Assembly: GCA_021396245.1 (NCBI GenBank)
Contig: WNYE01000062.1
Location: 62,001 to 126,000 of the forward strand
DNA: 64,000 bases
Source: Sporothrix humicola
Lineage: Eukaryota > Ascomycota > Sordariomycetes > Ophiostomatales > Ophiostomataceae
Reading direction: 5' to 3'
Shown here piece by piece: positions 39,435-51,197 of the stretch (position 1 is its first letter; every line of letters starts with the position of its first letter). The notes beneath the pieces were generated by a model, which made no database searches, was not told the DNA's origin, and saw nothing but the letters and a program-made list of their open reading frames with translations. The position numbers were made by a program, and so were the translations under genes.

Positions 39435-40237
39435 GGGATGCGTGAGGGGTGTTTTTCTTGAGGTCTCTATTTTGTTCCGATGCCATCGTGCATCCTGTTG
39501 TCCACTTAACCTTAGACTGCTTTCTCTTTTTGTACATCTATTTTGTATATTTATTCCAATACGATTAATTCTCAAAGGTGCGGGTTCACATGTGTGGCGG
39601 ATACACCACATTGACAACTTCAGATAGCAGCTCTCACTTTCAGCCGACAACAGACGACATGCCTGGCCAAGGCGACCGTTGAATCAGCACTGCAGCCAAC
39701 ATGCAGACATGTAGGTATGCAGGCGCACAAACATACGAGCCTCAAAAGGCAAACGGAAACGCATGGGTGGGCAGCCAATTCGAACGTCATGCAGTTGGTT
39801 GGAGCCTTGGAGGTTGGATCACATATGCAGTGCGACCGTGCTGGGGCTGCAACCCAGAGAACCTAAGCTTACGATAGGTCGGGCAGCATCCGGTGCAGAA
39901 ACAACTGTCTGCGGGTATCACAGGCTGTCTCAAAAGGGACAACTGCATGGTGAGCAACAAATGTGGCGTCCACCCCAGTGTCCAGACCCTTGGCCATCCA
40001 CCGGTTGACATCGGTCTTGATACTCCGATGAGAAGAATTGCAAACAGAGACCTGGAAAAGGGCATCCAGATGTATTTCGACTCGACGGAGAGATGGTCAT
40101 ACAAAAAGATAAATAGACGACCGGGCGGGCTATCTGACAGATGGTAGCCAGACGAATCCTTCCTGACTTACCCATCATCCATCTGCAGAGCTCAACTGTC
40201 ATACTCGACCCCTTATATATACACAGCACCCATCAAT
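39435..40237. other. Intergenic spacer
   Basis: About 800 bp between the AYR1-like gene and the small hypothetical gene. No supported feature. Confidence 0.5.
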
Positions 40238-40684
40238 ATGCCTTCTGCCACGGACACGCACAGCATTGTCCCCCGCGACATTCTGGACGAGCCGCATTTC
40301 TGGACGCTGCCGCCGTGGTACCACTGCCACATCCAGACGCACGCGGGCACGACCATCTTTTGGCTGCCCATCGATAGCAAGGAGGGCAGAGTTTATGGGA
40401 GGCTCACGACCGACGAAGAACGGCTGCCGTACATTATCACGCACTGCATGGAGGTGCGGCACTCGACGATTCCCAACTGCATTTTCTTTTACGATGTGCC
40501 GGCCAACACGCGGTACTGCATTCGGCGCCACACGGCCGAATTCGACGGGCTGATGCGGCTGGCCCGGCCGGACGGCGGGATGCTGTGGCCCAAGGGGTCG
40601 CCGGAGTGGGAAGCGGTGGCGCAGTACTACCGGGAGCACGGCGAGAACGTTGGAGAGATTCCAGTGTACGAGTCACGCAGATAG
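40238..40684 (+). CDS. Hypothetical protein, 148 aa
   Basis: Single exon, compact, mixed-charge protein with many aromatics (HFWTLPPWYHCHIQTHAGTTIFWLP) and no signal peptide or membrane segment. Codon use and base composition match neighbouring genes, which is the main reason to call it. I do not recognise the family. Nearby genes (AYR1-like and palmitoyl-protein thioesterase) both act on lipids, but no functional link can be drawn. Confidence 0.6.
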   Translation: MPSATDTHSIVPRDILDEPHFWTLPPWYHCHIQTHAGTTIFWLPIDSKEGRVYGRLTTDEERLPYIITHCMEVRHSTIPNCIFFYDVPANTRYCIRRHTAEFDGLMRLARPDGGMLWPKGSPEWEAVAQYYREHGENVGEIPVYESRR

Positions 40685-41005
40685 ATAGACTACGACACGA
40701 CGCGATAATTACCCAAAACAAATTGATATCATTCTGCTAATCCTACAATAAAAAAACTGACATTACAAAAAGAAAGAAGGAAAACGCAACGAGAGTGCCT
40801 AAGAAGGAATCATGGACGACCAAATGGACAGAGCGAGCGAAATCAGCGTAAGAATAAACTTGAACGAGTAGTAAGACAGGTCAAAGAAGTTTTGAAAGGT
40901 CGGGCCGGGCAGCCACGGCTTGACCATTCTGTAAGTATCAGTCATGAGTCGAAAGCTCAGCTTGGACAGCTTCTAGAGATCCTTTGCGGTGGCCCTGGAC
41001 ATCTT
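40685..41005. other. Intergenic spacer
   Basis: Convergent 3' regions of the hypothetical protein and the thioesterase. No other feature. Confidence 0.5.
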
Positions 41006-42064
41006 CTAGAGCTCGCCCATGGCCGCCGACAGCTTCTCCATCCAAGTCGTGGATTTGCCGGGTTGGGGCTCGGGGACTTCTGGGATTGGTTCCGGCTCGC
41101 TGGAGAACGTCTTGTTGAAGGGCCCAAAGAACTCGCCAAACACCTGCTGCAGGTCTTCCTCGCGCAGCCGCATATGCTCACCCGGCGCGACGCGGAAGTG
41201 CAGGCCGCCCTTTTCGTCGATTTGTTTCAGGCCGAGCCAGTCCTCCTTGTACATGGTGCGCTCGCGCAGCGGGATGACCTCGGTGCCGTTGACTTCCGAG
41301 AACCACGACGACTCCTTGGGGATGGCCGTCGTGTCGTTCTCAAACAGGTACATGACAAAGTTGCTGAGCTTGGCCATGTTGTCGCGGTACAGCGGGTTGC
41401 GCCCCAGGCGCTCGTTGTTGATGTCGGCAAGGAAGTTGCTGTGCTCGAGGTAGTTGAGGTAGGCCTCTTCCGAGGTGGGATCCCGGTAGTACTGCGCCGG
41501 CACGACCCGGGACTGCACAAAGCTCGACCACGTGTTGAAGCGCAGCAGCCCCATCGCCGCGCGGCACACAAAGTCCGTGTCGCTGCACTCGACAAACTCG
41601 GAGATGCCACTGTGCTGGCTGCCAAAGGTCACGAGCGACCGGACTGGCGGCTTGTTGCACCGCTCGACGTACGCCCGCAAAAACTGCCCGCCCTGACTGA
41701 AGCCGAGCGCGTCGATTGCGGGCGCTGTCGAGATAATGGGGTCTTTCGCCAAAGCGTCGCACACCTCTTGGACCTGCTCGGTGACATTCCCCAGGAACGT
41801 CGCCGACCGGTCGCTGTTGGCATTGTTGCCAATGTGCGCAAAGTACACCAGCGTGCCCGGGTTCACCTGCTCGGCGAGGTCGCCCACCTGGCGCAGACCG
41901 TCGGCGGCGAAGTTGTCGCCGAGCCCGTGCCAAATAATGAGGGGGAGAGGGGTGTCGTTGATGTCGTCGCCGTCGTCGTCATTGTCGGTCGTTTTCGGAT
42001 TCGAGGCCGCCAGGGCCAGCGATCCAAACGTCAACAGAAGCTTGATCTGGCGAGCGAGCGCCAT
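41006..42064 (-). CDS. Palmitoyl-protein thioesterase 1-like
   Basis: Single exon, 352 aa. It starts with a cleavable signal peptide (LLLTFGSLALAAS), then the PPT1 opening LPLIIWHGLGDN. The catalytic serine is in GFSQGG (about residue 123). RGYVERC-like (RAYVERCNKPPV) and FGSQHSG segments follow, and the catalytic His is probably in GEHMRLREEDL. Cys residues and N-glycosylation sites fit a lysosome/vacuole enzyme that removes palmitate from proteins. Divergent from the Listerin gene, 1 kb away. Confidence 0.93.
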   Translation of the reverse strand: MALARQIKLLLTFGSLALAASNPKTTDNDDDGDDINDTPLPLIIWHGLGDNFAADGLRQVGDLAEQVNPGTLVYFAHIGNNANSDRSATFLGNVTEQVQEVCDALAKDPIISTAPAIDALGFSQGGQFLRAYVERCNKPPVRSLVTFGSQHSGISEFVECSDTDFVCRAAMGLLRFNTWSSFVQSRVVPAQYYRDPTSEEAYLNYLEHSNFLADINNERLGRNPLYRDNMAKLSNFVMYLFENDTTAIPKESSWFSEVNGTEVIPLRERTMYKEDWLGLKQIDEKGGLHFRVAPGEHMRLREEDLQQVFGEFFGPFNKTFSSEPEPIPEVPEPQPGKSTTWMEKLSAAMGEL

Positions 42065-43097
42065 GGTGATCGTCGATAGAGGAAAAGGTCGTCAAATAGG
42101 GTATAGAGGATGTCGGGTCAAGATTCTTAGGAGTTTCGGAGTTGTAGGTTGATGGCAATGATGTAGATGCTGATGACGACGATGTTGATGAATGCGATAA
42201 GGGCGGAGCTGAGGCAGCTGTTTATCTATTTATTGGGGCCTGGCGGCAGCTGAGACAGTTCAGGCAGGGCCTGTGCGTCTCTTGGGTAACGCTAAATCGT
42301 CAGCCAACCAACGGGACTGAAGGAGCACTCAGCCCCGGCCACATGGTTGTCGGGCTTACTGCATTTGGACGTCACGTGAAAGCCACGAACTGGCCGTTGA
42401 AAGGCTGGAAAGCCGCTCTGACAATAAATTTGAATCATATTAGATCATATCTGAGCTCTCAAATCTGTAGCGCAGACTTTTGCTTTTGAAACGACAAAAT
42501 TGAGGCCGTTGTGCCGATATATTGCATGCTGAAAACTTTAATAGTCTCTGTAAGGGTCTTCGTCCGTTGACTCACGCGGGGGGTGGGCGCAGGGCTGTGC
42601 TTTCTGGCCGTATTACTAGCACTTGTGCTGCACCTTCCTCTCACAGAAGGAGCCGCTAACATGGAAGCTTACAGAAGGCTGCGGCGGGCGTTGATTGGCG
42701 CTACCTGCTGTATGCACAGTGGTTGGGCACACAAATCGACCCAAAAGTGACAGTGGTTTTTGGCGGCGGCACGGCTGTGACGCCATTTTGGCTGCCAAAA
42801 AAATAGGGATCCACCCCCACTAAATCGATCTGCAACCTCAACCTCTGCAGGAACTTCTTGCAGGCGAATTAATAACGTTACTACGAAACAAATATCATTA
42901 GGATACGCACAACCTTTCGCCAACCTCATTTTCAAACCCTCTGCTCATCCCGACCACATCCTCTTAAAGTCGGCCTCTTTCTCGACACCTACTCCTTTAT
43001 CAACCGACGACAACCTACGATCGAGCGAATATCTTCATCCCTACCCCTCCATCTCCTCCATCTACTCCGATCACAACAACGTCTCCTCCTCCCCAAG
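42065..43097. other. Divergent promoter region, thioesterase and Listerin genes
   Basis: About 1 kb between two start codons facing away. No repeat or RNA gene is apparent; the last 100 bases are pyrimidine-rich leader of the Listerin gene. Confidence 0.5.
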
Positions 43098-46000
43098 ATG
43101 AGACCACAAGGACGGCCGCGCGGTCCGCCGCCAGCGGGCCTCAAGGGCTTCGGTTTCTCAGCATCACCGACAGCAAAGCCTGCCCCCGGCAGCAGCAACA
43201 GCAGCAGCGGCAGCTTCGGCGGCAAACCGAGCAAGGGCGGCTTTGGCGGGTTTGGGGCGACCAGTAGCAAGAGCGGGTTGGCGTATGTCGCCGAACGGTC
43301 GGACCTGTCGGCCATCTCGGACGCACACGTCGTCGTTACGTTCAAGAACCTGGTGAAGAAGGACAGCACAACCAAGGCGCGGGCGCTGGAGGAGCTGCTG
43401 GCGCATGCGCAGGCCAACCCATACACAAAAGAGGGCGGCGGCGTCGAGGACAGCGTGCTGGAGGCGTGGGTGCAGTGCTACCCGCGGCTGTCGATTGACG
43501 ATGCGCGGAGGGTGCGCGAGCTCTCACACACACTGCAACTTGCGCTCATGCAGTCGGCGCGCAAGCGCATGGAGCGGCACATTCCGAAAGTGGCGAGCGC
43601 GTGGCTGGCAGGAACGTACGACCGGGACCGGGCGGTTGCAAAAGCGGCGTCGGACGGCCTGGCATCGTTTCTTACGACGGACGAGAAGACGACAATCTTC
43701 TGGAAGCGGTTGCAGCCCCAGATTTTGGAAGACGCGACGGCGGCCATCCAGGAAACGCCGGCAACCCTCAGCGACATGCGCTCAACGACAAAAGAAGACG
43801 CCGACCTCAAGTTTTACCGGGTGCTCTACAGCAGCATGTCGCTCGTCCTTGCACTCCTGCACAAGCTTTCCGTGGCCGACACTGAGGGCCTGCACCACGC
43901 CTACACGCAGTTCTTTGCCGTCGAGGCTGTCTGGGGTAGTGCAGCTGTGTCGCCCGACTCCCACGTCCGTCGCGTGACCTACGAGCTTCTCCTTTTTACT
44001 CTCGATACACGGCCTTCTTTACTCGAAGCACAGCTGCTACGACTCACCAAACTTCTCACACAAGAAGCACCGAAAGTCAGCCAGTCTGGCTCGATTATCG
44101 ACTACGTCAAAGTGCTGCACAAACTGACCGAGACACATCCCGACATCTGGGCCGACGGTGGACACCCTTTCACACGGCTTAGGCCGCTCGCCGAGAAGGG
44201 ATCGCAAGGAACGGCTGCGTCACCCTCAAATCCATCACACAACTTCTGGACACAGCTGGACGCTTTGTTCACGGCAATCCCTTCACGGAGTATCACTTCT
44301 GAAGCAGCCTCGTCTGTCCTGGCGTCGTTCCGCAAGGGTCTGTCAAGTCGCGACGAGCCGCAGAGCAACGCAATCGACGGCTGGACGGCCTACCTTTCGA
44401 TGGTCCGCCGGCTCGTTGACCTTGTCGATCCGCAAGACTCGCGCGTCGCTCTCGTCGAAACCAACGTCTACCCTCTTCTCGACCGTTTCTTGGGCGCAGC
44501 CAAGGCCAGCACAAGCACAGTCTGGGCCTCTGGCGCTCACATTCCTATTTTGACGCGGGCTTCGCTGCTGATTGCCCGTCCAGCCTATGCCGACATTGTC
44601 GCCTCGGCTCGCACAGAGTGGGAGCGTCTGGCTAGCAATTTCTCTGGTCGCATGGCCAACTCGCTGCCCGAAGTCTCGAAAGAGTTCAAGGTGTCGCAGC
44701 AGGAAATTGCCAGCGAGGGCGATCGCTGGTTTACCCTGGTGGCCGACATCCACAAGTCTGTGCAGCAGGTCGAGTCGCAGCAGTCGACGAGTGAAGGCTC
44801 TGCCAACCTGGTTGAAGACGTTCTCGAGAAGCCGACACTGTCTCTCCTCCAGAGCGCTGTCGACCTGTTGAAGAAGCGCAACTTTAAGCCCTTTGGCGCC
44901 GCCCAGCTTGTCAGTGCCGCTTTCGCGCATGCGCCGCACTTGCTGCAGGACAACTCCAGCGGCCAGGCTATCGTCGACTCTCTCTTCCCTATTGACGACG
45001 CCGAGCAGTTGTCCCTCGTCGTTGCTTCGCCCTCCGCCCCTGCCCTCTTGTCTTGTTTGCGATCGATGGCCAACATCCCCGCCTTTCACGACCAGTACAC
45101 GGCCATCTACGCCGCCATCGTATCCCACCTCCTCGAACACAAGAGCGAAGACCCCGAGGCGACGGCCAAGAGCATCGCCCTTTTGATTTCTGACGCATCG
45201 GACGCCGCCCTCTCCACCAGCAGGCGCAACAACGATCTCCAGGACTTTTTAGGTAGTGCCTGTCTAGCGACCGCACAGGGCAAGCTGGAGAGCTGGGACT
45301 TGTTCCATGCCGTTTCGTCGTCCAATGCTCTGTCGGCAGCCACCGGCAAGAAGCTCGTGTCCAGCCTTGTCCAGATCCTGGGAAACAACAGCACCGACTC
45401 CTCCGGCATTCTGACCGCCCTCGAGACCATTGCCACCAAGAACCCCGAGCTGCTGTCTAGCGACGAAGACCTACACCTCAAGCTGGTCACCAAGCTGCTC
45501 GGCATGATGGAGATTCGTGATACGGCCCTGTCGGCCAACGTGCACGCCCTGAGGGCATTGGTGGATGGTCGTCCTGGCACCGCCAAAACAAGTCAACCCG
45601 CCAGACTCGTCAAGATCGTCCAGGACAATTTAGATAGTGCCGGCCCTTACTCGCTCGAAGTTGACACCCTCGTCGAGCAGGCCGCCAGCATCGCCAAATC
45701 GCCCGACGCCACGACGGAAGACAAGGAGAACCTGTTCCCCAACACCAACATCTGGATGCAGACCATGCAGGCCTTTTTGCAGAGCAGCGCCACCGGCCTG
45801 AATCCGTCACTGTCGCTGACAAGCAACGTCGGCGGAGCCTATCTTCTCGTGCCGTCAACAACTTCGGCTAAGGTTCAACGCCCCGCCGTCAGCCGCGACC
45901 GCCACGGCAGCTCCGTCCCGGCACGCATGGCCGCCTACACAACACAGCTGCTGTCGATCGTCGTCGAGGATGGCGAGGACGTCGAGGGTATCGCCATTGC

Positions 46001-48308
46001 CGCCCTCCCGCAAGAGTTCCAGGTCGAGCTGCTGTACCTGCTGTACCTTGTGGCCGAGCTCGGGTCGGACCAGGTCGCCGTCAACGACAGCCACAGTCTG
46101 TGGGGCAACCTGGCCGATCCGTTCGTGCTGGCCGCCGCCGAAGATACGATTGCCGCCATCCGCTCCACTGTCGCCGGTGTCCTCCTGGCGTCCCGTGGTT
46201 CGTCTTCGTCATCGTCTCTCGTCGACGCTCTGGTCACCATTATGCTCCAACAGACAAGCCAGCCCACCGCACTGGCCGTCTACACCACCCGCGCTCTCAG
46301 CGGTTTGCTGCAGACCCGTATGGAGGGCCGCACTTTCTCCGCCACCACCGACGAGGACTATCTTGTCAAGCAAAACCTGTGGAAGACAGGCGCCGGCACA
46401 ACTTTAGGTGCACTCGCGTTCCTGGCCGGCTACGGCGAGGTCTTGGTGGCCTCAAAGTCCGTCTCCAATTTTTGTAATCGGCTGATCAGCGACATTGCCG
46501 GCGCCAATCCGCGCGCCAGTCCGGCTAAGGCCCAGTCCGCCCTCGAGACGCTTGTGCTGCTCAATGCCTGCATGGCCGTCTACGAGGTCGGAGAGCTGCC
46601 CACGGCCAGCAACCGCCTCATGTTTGCCATCAAGCAGATCACGTCGTGGTTTGGAAAGGAGGGCGACGTCGAGGATGACGACGAAGAAGAGGCGCTGGAT
46701 TCCCGGATCGCCGCGGAAAGCTGCCGCGCCCTGCAGCGTCTCCTGCCCTGCATCAAGGACATGTACGGCCCGCACTGGGAGCGCAGCATCAAGTTTAGCA
46801 TTGGCCTGTGGGACCGGGCAGCCGAAGTGGCCTCCTCAGACCTGTCTCTGGACGAGCACCTGCCGTACATCTATGCCTCCCTAAAGCTGATGGGTGCCCT
46901 TTCAGCTATCGAGGAGCCCAACGACGACCTGGAGGACGCCCTCGCTCTCTTTTCCGAGGCAAAGTGGACAGCCATGCGCCGTCTCCTGCTGGATCTGGCC
47001 CACCGCAGCCCGAGTTCGGCGTCCACTTCCTCCCGCACCCAGCCCCAGAGCGTCGTCGATACTTTGCTCTGCCGCATGGCCAGCAAGACACCACTCAACC
47101 AGCTGGTCGCCAACACCGAAGACCTGTACACCCTTGTAGCCTCCGACTCCCGCGACATCCAGGCCGCCGGCTACGGATTTCTGCACCGCACCCTGCCCGC
47201 CATTCAAGAAGAACTGTCCTTCAACACGATCCTCGAAAAGAAGGAGGCCCGCCTGCCGGACGAGCTGCTGTCCCTTTTGTTAGGAGCACCCACCCTCGAG
47301 GCCTATCCGGATGACGTCCTCGCCACCTTCCCCACGCCCGTCCGCGGCTACCTTCTGGCATGGCGGCTTGTCTTTGACTGTTTTAGTACTGCCTCCGCCA
47401 AAGTCCGCAGCGACTACGCCTCCCACCTGGGCAGCAGCGGCCACATCCCCGCCCTCCTCGATTTCCTATTCGACGTTTTGGGCCACTCGGCCGCCCACCC
47501 GCTCAACCTCGACCGCGAGGGCCTCGCCGACCGCGCCACCATCACCGAGTACGATTTGCAGACGGCCGAGGCGTCGACTGACGAGAAGCACATGCACCAG
47601 CTGCTCGTGCACCTTTATTATCTCGTCCTCAAGTACGCGCCCGGCCTCTTCAAGGCATGGTACACCGCCTGCCGCACCAAGCAGACGACGGTGGCCGTCG
47701 AGGCCTGGACCGCCAAATACATCTCGTCCATCGTCATCGACGAAGTCCTGGACGACGTCGCCGCCTGGGCCGCTACCCAGGCCGAGGGCGGCGCCGGCGC
47801 GGCCGCCGCCGACGACGACCACGAATTGATCGTCAAGACAAACAAGCGCGCCCGCGAAGTCGTCGCCGGCTACGAGGTCGACGAGCTCATGCTGTCCATC
47901 GCCCTCAAGGTGCCCGCCAACTATCCCATTGACAACGTCACGGTGGTGGGCCTCAACAGGGTGGCCGTTGACGAGAAGAAGTGGCAGAGCTGGCTCATGA
48001 TCACTCAGGGCGTCATTGCCTTTGCCAACGGCAGCCTCGTCGACGGTTTGGTCGCGTTCCAGCGCAACGTCTTGGGCGCTTTGAAGGGCCACACCGAGTG
48101 TGCCATTTGCTACTCCATCATCTCGGCCGAGAAGCTCATGCCCGAGAAGCGCTGCGGCACCTGCAAGAACATGTTCCACCGCTCGTGCCTGTACAAGTGG
48201 TTTTTGTCGAGCAACCAGAACTCGTGTCCGCTGTGCCGGAACCCCATCAGCTTCTTGGGCGCGGACAAGTACAAGCGGCGCGGCGACGACGATGGTTACG
48301 AGGCGTAG
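43098..48308 (+). CDS. LTN1: E3 ubiquitin ligase Listerin
   Basis: A single-exon 1736-aa protein. After a Gly/Ser-rich start comes the Listerin N-terminal signature VVTFKNLVKKDSTTKARALEELL. A long run of HEAT-like helices follows, then a C-terminal RWD-like part and a RING domain near residues 1666-1714. The RING has C-x2-C (CAIC), CGTC, a histidine in FHRSC and CPLC, the C4HC3 layout. Listerin acts on stalled 60S ribosomes in the ribosome quality control complex and ubiquitinates the nascent chain. No introns and no truncation are seen; the size is close to yeast (1562) and human (1766). Confidence 0.95.
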   Translation: MRPQGRPRGPPPAGLKGFGFSASPTAKPAPGSSNSSSGSFGGKPSKGGFGGFGATSSKSGLAYVAERSDLSAISDAHVVVTFKNLVKKDSTTKARALEELLAHAQANPYTKEGGGVEDSVLEAWVQCYPRLSIDDARRVRELSHTLQLALMQSARKRMERHIPKVASAWLAGTYDRDRAVAKAASDGLASFLTTDEKTTIFWKRLQPQILEDATAAIQETPATLSDMRSTTKEDADLKFYRVLYSSMSLVLALLHKLSVADTEGLHHAYTQFFAVEAVWGSAAVSPDSHVRRVTYELLLFTLDTRPSLLEAQLLRLTKLLTQEAPKVSQSGSIIDYVKVLHKLTETHPDIWADGGHPFTRLRPLAEKGSQGTAASPSNPSHNFWTQLDALFTAIPSRSITSEAASSVLASFRKGLSSRDEPQSNAIDGWTAYLSMVRRLVDLVDPQDSRVALVETNVYPLLDRFLGAAKASTSTVWASGAHIPILTRASLLIARPAYADIVASARTEWERLASNFSGRMANSLPEVSKEFKVSQQEIASEGDRWFTLVADIHKSVQQVESQQSTSEGSANLVEDVLEKPTLSLLQSAVDLLKKRNFKPFGAAQLVSAAFAHAPHLLQDNSSGQAIVDSLFPIDDAEQLSLVVASPSAPALLSCLRSMANIPAFHDQYTAIYAAIVSHLLEHKSEDPEATAKSIALLISDASDAALSTSRRNNDLQDFLGSACLATAQGKLESWDLFHAVSSSNALSAATGKKLVSSLVQILGNNSTDSSGILTALETIATKNPELLSSDEDLHLKLVTKLLGMMEIRDTALSANVHALRALVDGRPGTAKTSQPARLVKIVQDNLDSAGPYSLEVDTLVEQAASIAKSPDATTEDKENLFPNTNIWMQTMQAFLQSSATGLNPSLSLTSNVGGAYLLVPSTTSAKVQRPAVSRDRHGSSVPARMAAYTTQLLSIVVEDGEDVEGIAIAALPQEFQVELLYLLYLVAELGSDQVAVNDSHSLWGNLADPFVLAAAEDTIAAIRSTVAGVLLASRGSSSSSSLVDALVTIMLQQTSQPTALAVYTTRALSGLLQTRMEGRTFSATTDEDYLVKQNLWKTGAGTTLGALAFLAGYGEVLVASKSVSNFCNRLISDIAGANPRASPAKAQSALETLVLLNACMAVYEVGELPTASNRLMFAIKQITSWFGKEGDVEDDDEEEALDSRIAAESCRALQRLLPCIKDMYGPHWERSIKFSIGLWDRAAEVASSDLSLDEHLPYIYASLKLMGALSAIEEPNDDLEDALALFSEAKWTAMRRLLLDLAHRSPSSASTSSRTQPQSVVDTLLCRMASKTPLNQLVANTEDLYTLVASDSRDIQAAGYGFLHRTLPAIQEELSFNTILEKKEARLPDELLSLLLGAPTLEAYPDDVLATFPTPVRGYLLAWRLVFDCFSTASAKVRSDYASHLGSSGHIPALLDFLFDVLGHSAAHPLNLDREGLADRATITEYDLQTAEASTDEKHMHQLLVHLYYLVLKYAPGLFKAWYTACRTKQTTVAVEAWTAKYISSIVIDEVLDDVAAWAATQAEGGAGAAAADDDHELIVKTNKRAREVVAGYEVDELMLSIALKVPANYPIDNVTVVGLNRVAVDEKKWQSWLMITQGVIAFANGSLVDGLVAFQRNVLGALKGHTECAICYSIISAEKLMPEKRCGTCKNMFHRSCLYKWFLSSNQNSCPLCRNPISFLGADKYKRRGDDDGYEA

Positions 48309-48758
48309 GCGGGGGTTGCGTGTTTTTCTTGCTCTTATATATTGGGTAGATTATGAGCATTTTGATGTACATAAACGGAGTTTAAAACGAGGTTATGGTA
48401 TGAGGATTTGATTTTGGCATGGATAAATTATATTTTTAGACATAGAATATGACAAAATCATAGGACATTTAATTTGGAATTTAATTGTGATTATGTGAAG
48501 ATTTGTTTGAAGATTTCAAAGAAAAATATCGAAGAAAAAAGTGTTTTGACGTCCTCGTCAGACTCGTCATTTTGAAATAATTTTATTATGAAAACATCGC
48601 ATTAAGCCTCCCATTCATAAATGACATGCTTCGTTGGGTACTTGCCCATTCCTAATGACCCAATGATTTCATTCTTGATGCCAGTCTCAGAATCCCATCA
48701 TATCCACCCAGGCCCATTCATACTGACTTCCCGACCCCAAGATCCACGGTTAGTCCTC
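48309..48758. other. AT-rich convergent spacer
   Basis: 3' ends of the Listerin and CoA-binding genes. No supported feature. Confidence 0.5.
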
Positions 48759-49285
48759 CTACAGCTTCCCGTTCGCCTTGAGCGCCTTCTCGCCGTCCAC
48801 CAGCACGCACCACCCGTCGTGGCCCCGGCCGCCCTCGCCGGCCACGACATCCGTGAAATTGTCCTTGTCCGTCGCAAACTTGACCACGTCGTCGTCCCAC
48901 GTGCCGGGCTGCAGCCAAACCGAGCTGATACCGAGCTTCTTGGCCTCCTCCAAGACCTGGAGCGTCACCGGCGGCGGCGTCACGATCGACAGGCCAATGT
49001 CGCGCGGGTTCGGCAGCGAGGTGATGTTGGGGAGGGTGGGGTAGGGCTTGCCGTCGACGGGAATGGCGGCTGAGGTGGGGTTGATGGGTGTCGCGGGCAG
49101 GCCGTGGTAGGCGTACCAAGCGAAGACTGGGGGTTAGCAACGAACGAATCTGAATATCTTGGGACCTAGGACCTACTCTTGTAGCCAAACTTTGACTGGT
49201 TGGTGGATGCGCCGACGACGGCAAAGGCGGGCTTTGCAAAGAAGGCGCGCGCCGAGACGTCGGTGGCGGATATGGAGAGAGGCAT
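48759..49285 (-). CDS. CoA-binding domain protein (YccU-like, two exons)
   Basis: Exon 49285-49177, intron 49176-49127 (50 bp; GTAGGT donor, CCCAG acceptor), exon 49126-48759; 158 aa. The fold is a small Rossmann-type CoA-binding domain: AFFAKPAFAVVGASTNQSKFGYKIF, then YHGLPATPINP, LSIVTPPPVTLQVLEEA and GISSVWLQPGTWDDD. It resembles bacterial YccU and fungal single-domain relatives of succinyl-CoA ligase alpha. Function is unknown. Start and splice sites are supported by phase and the family pattern across the junction. Confidence 0.88.
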
Positions 49286-51197
49286 TGTGTGTGTTGTGTG
49301 GGTTGCGGTAGTTTTGCGGATAGAAATTGTTGTTGTGCTGTCGACAAGAATGTTGAAGTGAGGAGCAAGTCAAGTTGATATATGTTCGGTTTGTCTGCTT
49401 GATATCGGCCTATGACGGTGGTGAAATCTACGGCAGCGATTAGTTGATTGGTTTAGCGATTTAGCGGTTCAACGGCTGGTGGCCGTCGGTGTTAGTGGCG
49501 TTTTGTGGGTGGCGGCAGGCGGCGTACAGCGCTGTGACGGTACTGACAAATAGAGATAAAATCTGGGGTAACGGAGGGACGGGATGCAGGCCAAGCTCGG
49601 CGTACAAAACCAGAAAACTAAACAGTGACAAAGTAAAAGCCTCGGATACTACAGACGGGCTCGTCGTGATCTTCGTGACCTTCGCTGACTACGATTGGAT
49701 CATATATCGGCAATGAGTGTTTGGAAGCTATGCAGCCATGTTTGAGTTTACAGAGCATTGCATGCTAAAGAACGCTACAGCTTCGGCGACGCACATTGCC
49801 ACGTTTTGTTTCACCTCGTCTCGCTCTGCCGGTCCGTTCTTGGCACCGTCTCCGTGCTGCCGTTGTCCATGTGCTCCGTTGTTCTCCATGCATTGTATGA
49901 CCGTCCATCGGCTTTGACGGACCCACTCTGTGACTCTGCCTGACTGTCGAAACTGCCAGAACGTCAAAACGCCAAAACAAGCACTGTAGTCGCGAATTTA
50001 GCGCATCTTCCCCTCTATTATGGCGGGCCGAGGAAGCGGTTCACGATGCACGGCCTTTACGCTTCACGATGTCAATTGGCTTGATGGCATAATTGCAATT
50101 GAATAGATTATTATTCAATAGATATTTTTCACGCAAAGCCCAATTGCAAAGAACACAAGGGATGCTGCCATTGCCTCATACGAATTCAGTGTTTTTCGTC
50201 GAGCTGCCTTCGCTCTGGATTCCTCATTCGCGCCTTCCCTTGCTGGCTTGTCCACCTAACTGCCTGCTGCATAAGCTCTGCCCGCGACCTTCCAAATCAA
50301 ACTGGAGCTGCGCAAGCAATTGACCACAACGGAGAAGCTCGCCAGGCAGCTTTCCAGCCAATGAAAAGGGCGCCTCGTGACATCAGTGGATCCCAATGGT
50401 CAAAAGTGAGACCCGCTCGACCCGCTATTTTCCCTTTTGTCCCATCGTTCCTTACACAGACCACCTGCGCTTGCGTTCCCCCAAAGCCTCTCCTTCCAGT
50501 GCTGCCGGCCGCTCTTTCCCACTGAAACGACCAGCCACCCACCTTTTTTGCTCTTTCCTTTTCGCTCACTCGCCGGTCGAAGCTTCCGCCCTAAGCCAAC
50601 AAAGGGCGAATTGATGCTGCAAAATTTAATTAGGAAAATCCCCCAGACCCAAAAAGCACAGCAACCAGCAGATCCAGCAACGCAACCGCATCGTCCGGGA
50701 AGTGACCGTCGTGCTCCTCTTTCCTTTTTCTCGTCATTCCCACAACACGACCTGCTTTCTGACCTCGCCTTTCTTCACCTCTGTCAACCAGACGCTCACA
50801 TCATCGCTTCTAGTCAATAGCATCAGACTTACCGATACCAGCAGACCGCGCGCGGTGCGTGCCCGACGACCAAACGACCAATTCCCGCTTCCGTTGTGCG
50901 CGCAATTGGCATCATCATCCCAACCTTGACTCTCTCCCCCGATTGAAGCAGACCATGGTGCAACGCCTGGCTGCTGCGCTGCTCGCCTTGTTCTAGAACG
51001 CATTTTTAATTATCGACACTCGTCCAATTGACTCCCGTCTCGTTTACCAGCATCGATAGACGGCGCGCGCGCAAATTCGCATCGACTCACCGCTGAACGT
51101 CGACGATTTCACGACGACCGACAACAACGACGACTCTCACCCGACCCAATACACAAAACACGCTTAACGGCCCGCCCGACACACATCTTTAGCTACA
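49286..51197. other. Long divergent intergenic region
   Basis: About 1.9 kb between the CoA-binding gene and SYP1. It includes an 8-bp perfect inverted repeat with a 6-nt loop (ATTGAATA...TATTCAAT, 50099-50120). The last 800 bp is pyrimidine-rich leader. No supported gene. Confidence 0.5.

Noticed and set aside
40214..40221. TATATATA run just before the 148-aa hypothetical gene
   Set aside because: Only about 17-24 bp before the ATG, so transcription from it would start after the start codon; not a convincing TATA box for this frame.
40892..42079. 395-codon plus-strand frame opposite the thioesterase gene
   Set aside because: Antisense shadow of a well-supported GC-rich gene.
49566..50620. 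Several short frames between the CoA-binding gene and SYP1
   Set aside because: Short, overlapping on both strands, without conserved motifs; treated as leader/promoter DNA.
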